Assembly (NCBI GenBank): GCA_014377155.1
Contig: JACMQD010000130.1
Location: forward strand, 1-10,615
From: Herminiimonas sp.
Lineage (GTDB): Bacteria; Pseudomonadota; Gammaproteobacteria; Burkholderiales; Burkholderiaceae
Length of the DNA stretch: 10,615 bases
Reading direction: 5' to 3'
The notes beneath the pieces were generated by a model, which was not told where the DNA came from, ran no database searches, and saw only the letters and a list, made by a program, of their open reading frames with translations. The translations under genes were made by a program, and so were the position numbers. Below are positions 7,484 to 10,615 of this stretch, one piece after another. Every line of letters begins with the position of its first letter. Position 1 is the first letter of the stretch.

Positions 7484-7987
7484 TCAGGCGACCAAGTTCG
7501 AGAAAAACTCACCGATCTGCTTCCAGAAACCGTCCGGCACATATAACAAGGCGATCGTCATCAGGAAATACCGGAAAAACTTGCCGATTGCCATGTACAG
7601 TACGCTTGGCCAGAACGGCAGTTTGAGCCAGCCGGCCAGCGTGCAGATCGGGTCGCCGACGCCGGGCAACCACGACAGCAGCATGGTCTTGGCACCGTGC
7701 CGCTCGAGCATGTGAAACCAGCGCGTCTTGCGTTCGCCGGCAAAGGCCTTTTTCGCGCCGAAGCCGATTGCATAATCGATCATGCCGCCGATCGTGTTGC
7801 CTAATGTTGCCACCAGCACCACCGGCCAGAACATGTCGGGACTGATCTTGACGACTGCGAACACCACGGGCTCCGACCCCAGCGGCAGCAGCGTTGCCGA
7901 AATCAGGCTGATCAGAAAGACCGCCGGCAGGCCGACCTGCGGAATGGACAGTGCATTGAGGAGCGTGTGCAGAGCAGATTCGATCAT
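7484..7987 (-). CDS. yqaA: YqaA family (VTT/DedA-like) inner membrane protein
   Basis: This 167-residue integral membrane protein shares clear sequence features with E. coli YqaA: LISATLLPLGSEPVV (28-42), the glycine-rich TLGNTIGGMIDY (61-72), and SWLPGVGDPICTLAGW (105-120) followed by the last hydrophobic segment with GKFFRY (135-140). The reentrant loop with Pro and acidic residues and the WLPxxGD loop are hallmarks of VTT-domain proteins, whose better-studied DedA members take part in lipid flipping and membrane homeostasis. The role of YqaA itself is not settled. Three to four membrane segments are visible (about 18-45, 51-76, 100-118, 125-155). An open frame extends far upstream of this ATG, but that part is antisense to ilvA. 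The chosen start gives the normal family N-terminus. It is divergent from ilvA. Confidence 0.9.
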   Translation of the reverse strand: MIESALHTLLNALSIPQVGLPAVFLISLISATLLPLGSEPVVFAVVKISPDMFWPVVLVATLGNTIGGMIDYAIGFGAKKAFAGERKTRWFHMLERHGAKTMLLSWLPGVGDPICTLAGWLKLPFWPSVLYMAIGKFFRYFLMTIALLYVPDGFWKQIGEFFSNLVA

Positions 7988-8055
7988 CGATAAGCAATCA
8001 GTGGTGGTCCTGCACGAAGCTCCGCGCTCAGGCGACGCGGCCAAATGGAAGCAAT

Positions 8056-8086
8056 ATGACAATGACACAAAGGCGTCCATTATAAT
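8056..8086 (+). promoter_or_regulatory. Candidate ilvA promoter
   Basis: A perfect TATAAT stands at 8081-8086. ATGACA (8056-8061) matches TTGACA at five of six bases, but with a 19-base spacer, slightly long. Transcription would start near 8093, leaving a leader of about 48 bases before the ATG at 8141. No ilv attenuator-type leader peptide or terminator hairpin is seen in that space. Confidence 0.55.
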
Positions 8087-8140
8087 GACGCGCTGTGCGC
8101 CTGTATGTCTGCTGCCCCACTTGGCAACCACTCCGAATCT

Positions 8141-9664
8141 ATGACCACCGACTACCTGAAAAAAATACTGACTGCCCGCGTCTATGAAGTCGCGGTCGAA
8201 ACGCCCCTCGACATCGCACCTACCCTTTCCAAGCGGATGGACAACCAGATTTACCTCAAGCGCGAAGACATGCAGAGTGTGTTCAGCTTCAAACTGCGCG
8301 GTGCTTACAACAAGATGGCCAACCTGAACGCGGCCCAACTCAAGCGCGGCGTCATTTGCGCCTCGGCCGGCAATCACGCCCAAGGCGTGGCGCTGTCGGC
8401 CTCGAAACTCGGTTGCCGCGCCGTGATCGTGATGCCGACCACCACACCACCGGTCAAGATCGATGCGGTCAATGCCCGCGGCGGGGAAGTGGTGCTGTTC
8501 GGAGAGTCCTACACCGACGCCTACAACCATGCATTGACGCTGGAAAAAAAGCTCAAGCTGACTTTCGTCCATCCGTTCGACGATCCCGATGTGATTGCCG
8601 GCCAGGGCACGATCGGCATGGAAATCCTGCGCCAGCATCCTGGCCCGATCCATGCAATCTTCATTGCCATCGGCGGTGGCGGACTGATCGCCGGTATCGG
8701 TGCCTATGTCAAGGCAGTGCGCCCCGACATCCGCATCATTGGCGTGCAAACCACCGATTCGGATGCGATGGCGCGCAGCCTGGAAGCCGGCCGTCGCGTC
8801 ACTCTGACGGACGTCGGGCTGTTCTGCGACGGCACTGCCGTCAAGCTGGTGGGCGAAGAAACCTTCCGCATGGCCAAGCTGGTGGTCGACGAGATCATCG
8901 TCGTCGATACCGACCAGGTCTGCGCCGCGATCAAGGACATCTTTCAGGACACACGCAGCATCGTCGAACCATCTGGCGCGATGGCAGTGGCAGGCGCCAA
9001 GGCCTACCTCGAACGGGCCAAAGCCGCCAAGAAACCGTTGCGTAACGAGACGCTGGTTACCATCGCCTGCGGCGCCAACATGAATTTCGACCGTCTGCGC
9101 TTCGTGGCCGAACGCGCCGAAATCGGCGAGTCGCGCGAAGCGGTTTTCGCCGTCACCATTCCCGAAGAGCGCGGTAGTTTCAAGCGCTTTTGCGAACTGA
9201 TCGGCCCGCGCAACGTCACCGAATTCATCTATCGCATCAGCGATGCCAGCAAGGCGCATGTCTTTGTCGGCGTGCAGATCGCCAATCGCGAAGAGCCGGG
9301 CAAGATCGCCAAAAACTTCGACAAGCACGGCTTCAAGGCGCTCGACCTGACCCATGACGAACTGGCGAAACTGCACCTGCGCCATCTGGTCGGTGGCAAG
9401 AGCGCGCTGGCGCTGGATGAATTGTTGTTTCGCTTCGAATTCCCGGAGCGTCCGGGCGCGCTGATGCGGTTTTTGGACAGCATGGCACCGAACTGGAACA
9501 TCAGCCTGTTCCATTACCGCACCCAGGGCGGCGATGTCGGCCGCATTCTGGTCGGACTGCAGGTGCCGAAAAAGGAAATGAAGGCGTTTCGCGAATTTCT
9601 GGCTACGCTGGGTTATCGATATTGGGATGAAAGCGACAATCCGGCCTACAAGCTGTTCTTGTAA
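8141..9664 (+). CDS. ilvA: Threonine ammonia-lyase (threonine dehydratase), biosynthetic
   Basis: This PLP enzyme deaminates L-threonine to 2-oxobutanoate and ammonia, the first step to isoleucine. It is 507 residues, the long biosynthetic type. The catalytic domain holds the PLP lysine in SFKLRGAYNK (Lys51), SAGNHAQG (75-82) that grips the substrate, and the phosphate-binding GGGGLIAG (178-185). The C-terminal part carries two ACT-like domains (about 333-405 and 427-500), the site of feedback inhibition by isoleucine in this family. The short catabolic form lacks these pairs, which favours the biosynthetic assignment. The ATG at 8141 is chosen because MTTDYLKKIL fits the conserved N-terminus. 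An in-frame ATG at 8105 would add 12 residues, and neither start has a good Shine-Dalgarno. It is divergent from yqaA and followed by yhhQ on the same strand. Confidence 0.97.
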   Translation: MTTDYLKKILTARVYEVAVETPLDIAPTLSKRMDNQIYLKREDMQSVFSFKLRGAYNKMANLNAAQLKRGVICASAGNHAQGVALSASKLGCRAVIVMPTTTPPVKIDAVNARGGEVVLFGESYTDAYNHALTLEKKLKLTFVHPFDDPDVIAGQGTIGMEILRQHPGPIHAIFIAIGGGGLIAGIGAYVKAVRPDIRIIGVQTTDSDAMARSLEAGRRVTLTDVGLFCDGTAVKLVGEETFRMAKLVVDEIIVVDTDQVCAAIKDIFQDTRSIVEPSGAMAVAGAKAYLERAKAAKKPLRNETLVTIACGANMNFDRLRFVAERAEIGESREAVFAVTIPEERGSFKRFCELIGPRNVTEFIYRISDASKAHVFVGVQIANREEPGKIAKNFDKHGFKALDLTHDELAKLHLRHLVGGKSALALDELLFRFEFPERPGALMRFLDSMAPNWNISLFHYRTQGGDVGRILVGLQVPKKEMKAFREFLATLGYRYWDESDNPAYKLFL

Positions 9665-9710
9665 ACTGCTTGTCCTGCCGACTAGAAATACCACGAGCGT
9701 CATGAGTACG

Positions 9711-9735
9711 CCGTTTTACTGCAAACAGTAGAAGG
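9711..9735 (+). other. Hairpin in the ilvA-yhhQ intergenic region
   Basis: TTTTACTG (9714-9721) pairs with CAGTAGAA (9726-9733) around a CAAA loop: eight pairs with one G-T. CC/GG extends the stem by two pairs past a bulged G. No T run follows at once, so it is not a standard terminator. A weaker stem (GGCGCC 9734-9739 with GGGGCC 9747-9752, one mismatch) is followed after a few bases by TTTTTCTTTT (9758-9767), which might act as a terminator or attenuator ahead of yhhQ. Function unknown. Confidence 0.45.
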
Positions 9736-9781
9736 CGCCAAAATGAGGGGCCCTGCGTTTTTCTTTTAAGTGAGAACCAGC

Positions 9782-10492
9782 ATGTCGCGTCCGATTGCCC
9801 AGTACCGCTACTACGATTTCGTCATGGCCGCTTTCGTCACGATCCTGCTGTGCTCGAACCTGATCGGCGCTGCCAAGGCCGCCGAAGTAACCTTGCCAAT
9901 CATCGGCGTGGTGACCTTCGGCGCCGGCGTCCTGTTCTTCCCGATCTCCTATATTTTCGGCGACATTCTGACCGAGGTCTATGGCTACGGCCGCGACCGC
10001 CGCGTTATCTGGGCCGGCTTCAGCGCGCTGGCGCTGGCGGCACTGATGTCATGGGTAGTGCTGGCGCTGAAACCGGCCGCCGATCCGTTCAATGCGGAAT
10101 ATCAGACCCACTTGCAGGCGGTATTCGGCAATACGCCACGCATCATCGCCGCATCGATGATCGCGTTCTGGTGTGGCAGCTTCGTCAACAGTTATGTGCT
10201 GGCCAGGCTTAAAGTCCGCACCGCCGGCCGTCACTTGTGGTTGCGTACCATCGGTTCGACCGTGTGCGGCGAAGCGGTCGATTCCAGTCTGTTCTACGTG
10301 ATCGCCTTTTACGGCATTTGGTCGAATCAGCAATTGCTGGCGGTAATCGTGGCCCAGTACGTGCTCAAGACCGGCTGGGAAGTCGTGATGACGCCGGTGA
10401 CCTATCGGGTGGTGGCATTCCTCAAGAAAAAAGAAAACGAGGATTTCTACGACAATGCGACCGACTTCAATCCATTCCGGCTCAAGACCTGA
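9782..10492 (+). CDS. yhhQ: Queuosine precursor transporter YhhQ
   Basis: This 236-residue integral membrane protein belongs to the YhhQ family (formerly DUF165), which takes up the queuosine precursors preQ0 and preQ1 in E. coli. The family signature FPISYIFGDILTEVYGYG is at residues 53-70, and the second conserved patch GEAVDSSLF at 163-171. About six hydrophobic segments are visible, including 13-33, 38-58, 78-97, 119-141 and 166-200. The C-terminal tail is charged and cytoplasmic in character. The ATG at 9782 is preferred to a GTG at 9770. AAGTGAG, a partial Shine-Dalgarno, lies seven bases before the ATG. It follows ilvA by 117 bases, and a gene that looks like queF starts 85 bases after it, so precursor import and synthesis are probably side by side. 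Confidence 0.95.
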   Translation: MSRPIAQYRYYDFVMAAFVTILLCSNLIGAAKAAEVTLPIIGVVTFGAGVLFFPISYIFGDILTEVYGYGRDRRVIWAGFSALALAALMSWVVLALKPAADPFNAEYQTHLQAVFGNTPRIIAASMIAFWCGSFVNSYVLARLKVRTAGRHLWLRTIGSTVCGEAVDSSLFYVIAFYGIWSNQQLLAVIVAQYVLKTGWEVVMTPVTYRVVAFLKKKENEDFYDNATDFNPFRLKT

Positions 10493-10577
10493 TTCAGGCG
10501 CGACGCCGGCTTCCACAGACACGGGCGGCAACAAGCGGTATCTGTCAAAATACGCGTTTATCCATACCGCCGCGCCA

Positions 10578-10615
10578 ATGACCACCTCGAATCTGCCTGA
10601 AGCCTCGCCGCTGGG
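10578..10615 (+). CDS. queF: Start of probable queF, 7-cyano-7-deazaguanine reductase (partial)
   Basis: Only MTTSNLPEASPLG is encoded before the window ends. QueF reduces preQ0 to preQ1 with NADPH in queuosine synthesis. The proteobacterial enzyme commonly has a short variable opening, then Leu-Gly-Lys before the body of the protein; SPLG here fits that. The position right after a queuosine precursor transporter supports the call, and ilvA near queF is a gene order I recall from Burkholderiales. There is no strong Shine-Dalgarno before the ATG. With 12 full codons the identity stays provisional. Confidence 0.55.
   Translation, partial: MTTSNLPEASPL

Noticed and set aside
5415..7715. A 766-codon open frame on the plus strand, opposite the large oxidoreductase gene
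   Set aside because: It is antisense to a gene with clear FAD-domain motifs. High-GC genes often leave long open frames on the other strand, and this translation shows no recognisable domain.
8093..8140. Leader-peptide attenuator for ilvA
   Set aside because: The leader is only about 48 bases, has no Ile/Val/Leu-rich short frame and no terminator hairpin.
7988..9703. Continuous minus-strand open frame running upstream from yqaA across ilvA (739 codons in all)
   Set aside because: Only the last 167 codons are the real yqaA. The rest is antisense to ilvA, whose catalytic motifs are certain, and shows no membrane-protein or other domain character.
9665..9781. preQ1-I riboswitch upstream of yhhQ
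   Set aside because: The conserved loop and the A-rich tail ending in ACTA are absent. Only a generic hairpin is present.
10496..10507. GGCG-CGA-CGCC hairpin after yhhQ as a terminator
   Set aside because: The stem is only four base pairs and is not followed by a T tract.

Overview
The window looks like a chromosomal segment of a betaproteobacterium in Burkholderiales, most likely Oxalobacteraceae (Herminiimonas, Janthinobacterium or Collimonas type). This is inferred from gene order and protein character; no rRNA or other direct taxonomic marker is present. Most of it is high-GC housekeeping DNA.

Left block (minus strand, 1-761): ubiE, a ubiquinone/menaquinone methyltransferase. Its stop codon overlaps the ribosome binding site of a further gene starting at base 17, probably the Tim44-like protein that often follows ubiE.

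Accessory block (about 830-2300, plus strand): an AT-rich intergenic region followed by two genes unlike the rest. The first encodes a 279-residue protein with a possible papain-type Cys/His/Asp arrangement. The second encodes an 89-residue protein with a CxxC pair at each end and a membrane hairpin between. Both run against the flanking genes and lack good Shine-Dalgarno sites. They separate a DUF971 gene from ubiE, two genes that I recall as neighbours in related genomes. This is the least ordinary part of the window.

Middle block (minus strand, 2345-7334): a very large flavin and iron-sulfur oxidoreductase (1334 aa), a HIT-family protein and the DUF971 protein, in that transcription order. 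A hairpin followed by a T tract lies just after the DUF971 stop.

Right block: yqaA (minus, 7484-7987) and ilvA (plus, 8141-9664) are divergent across a short region that holds a perfect TATAAT upstream of ilvA. Downstream are yhhQ, a queuosine precursor transporter (9782-10492), and the first 12 codons of what is probably queF. The last two fit together as uptake and synthesis routes supplying queuosine for tRNA modification.

No tRNA, rRNA, CRISPR array, insertion sequence or integrase was seen.
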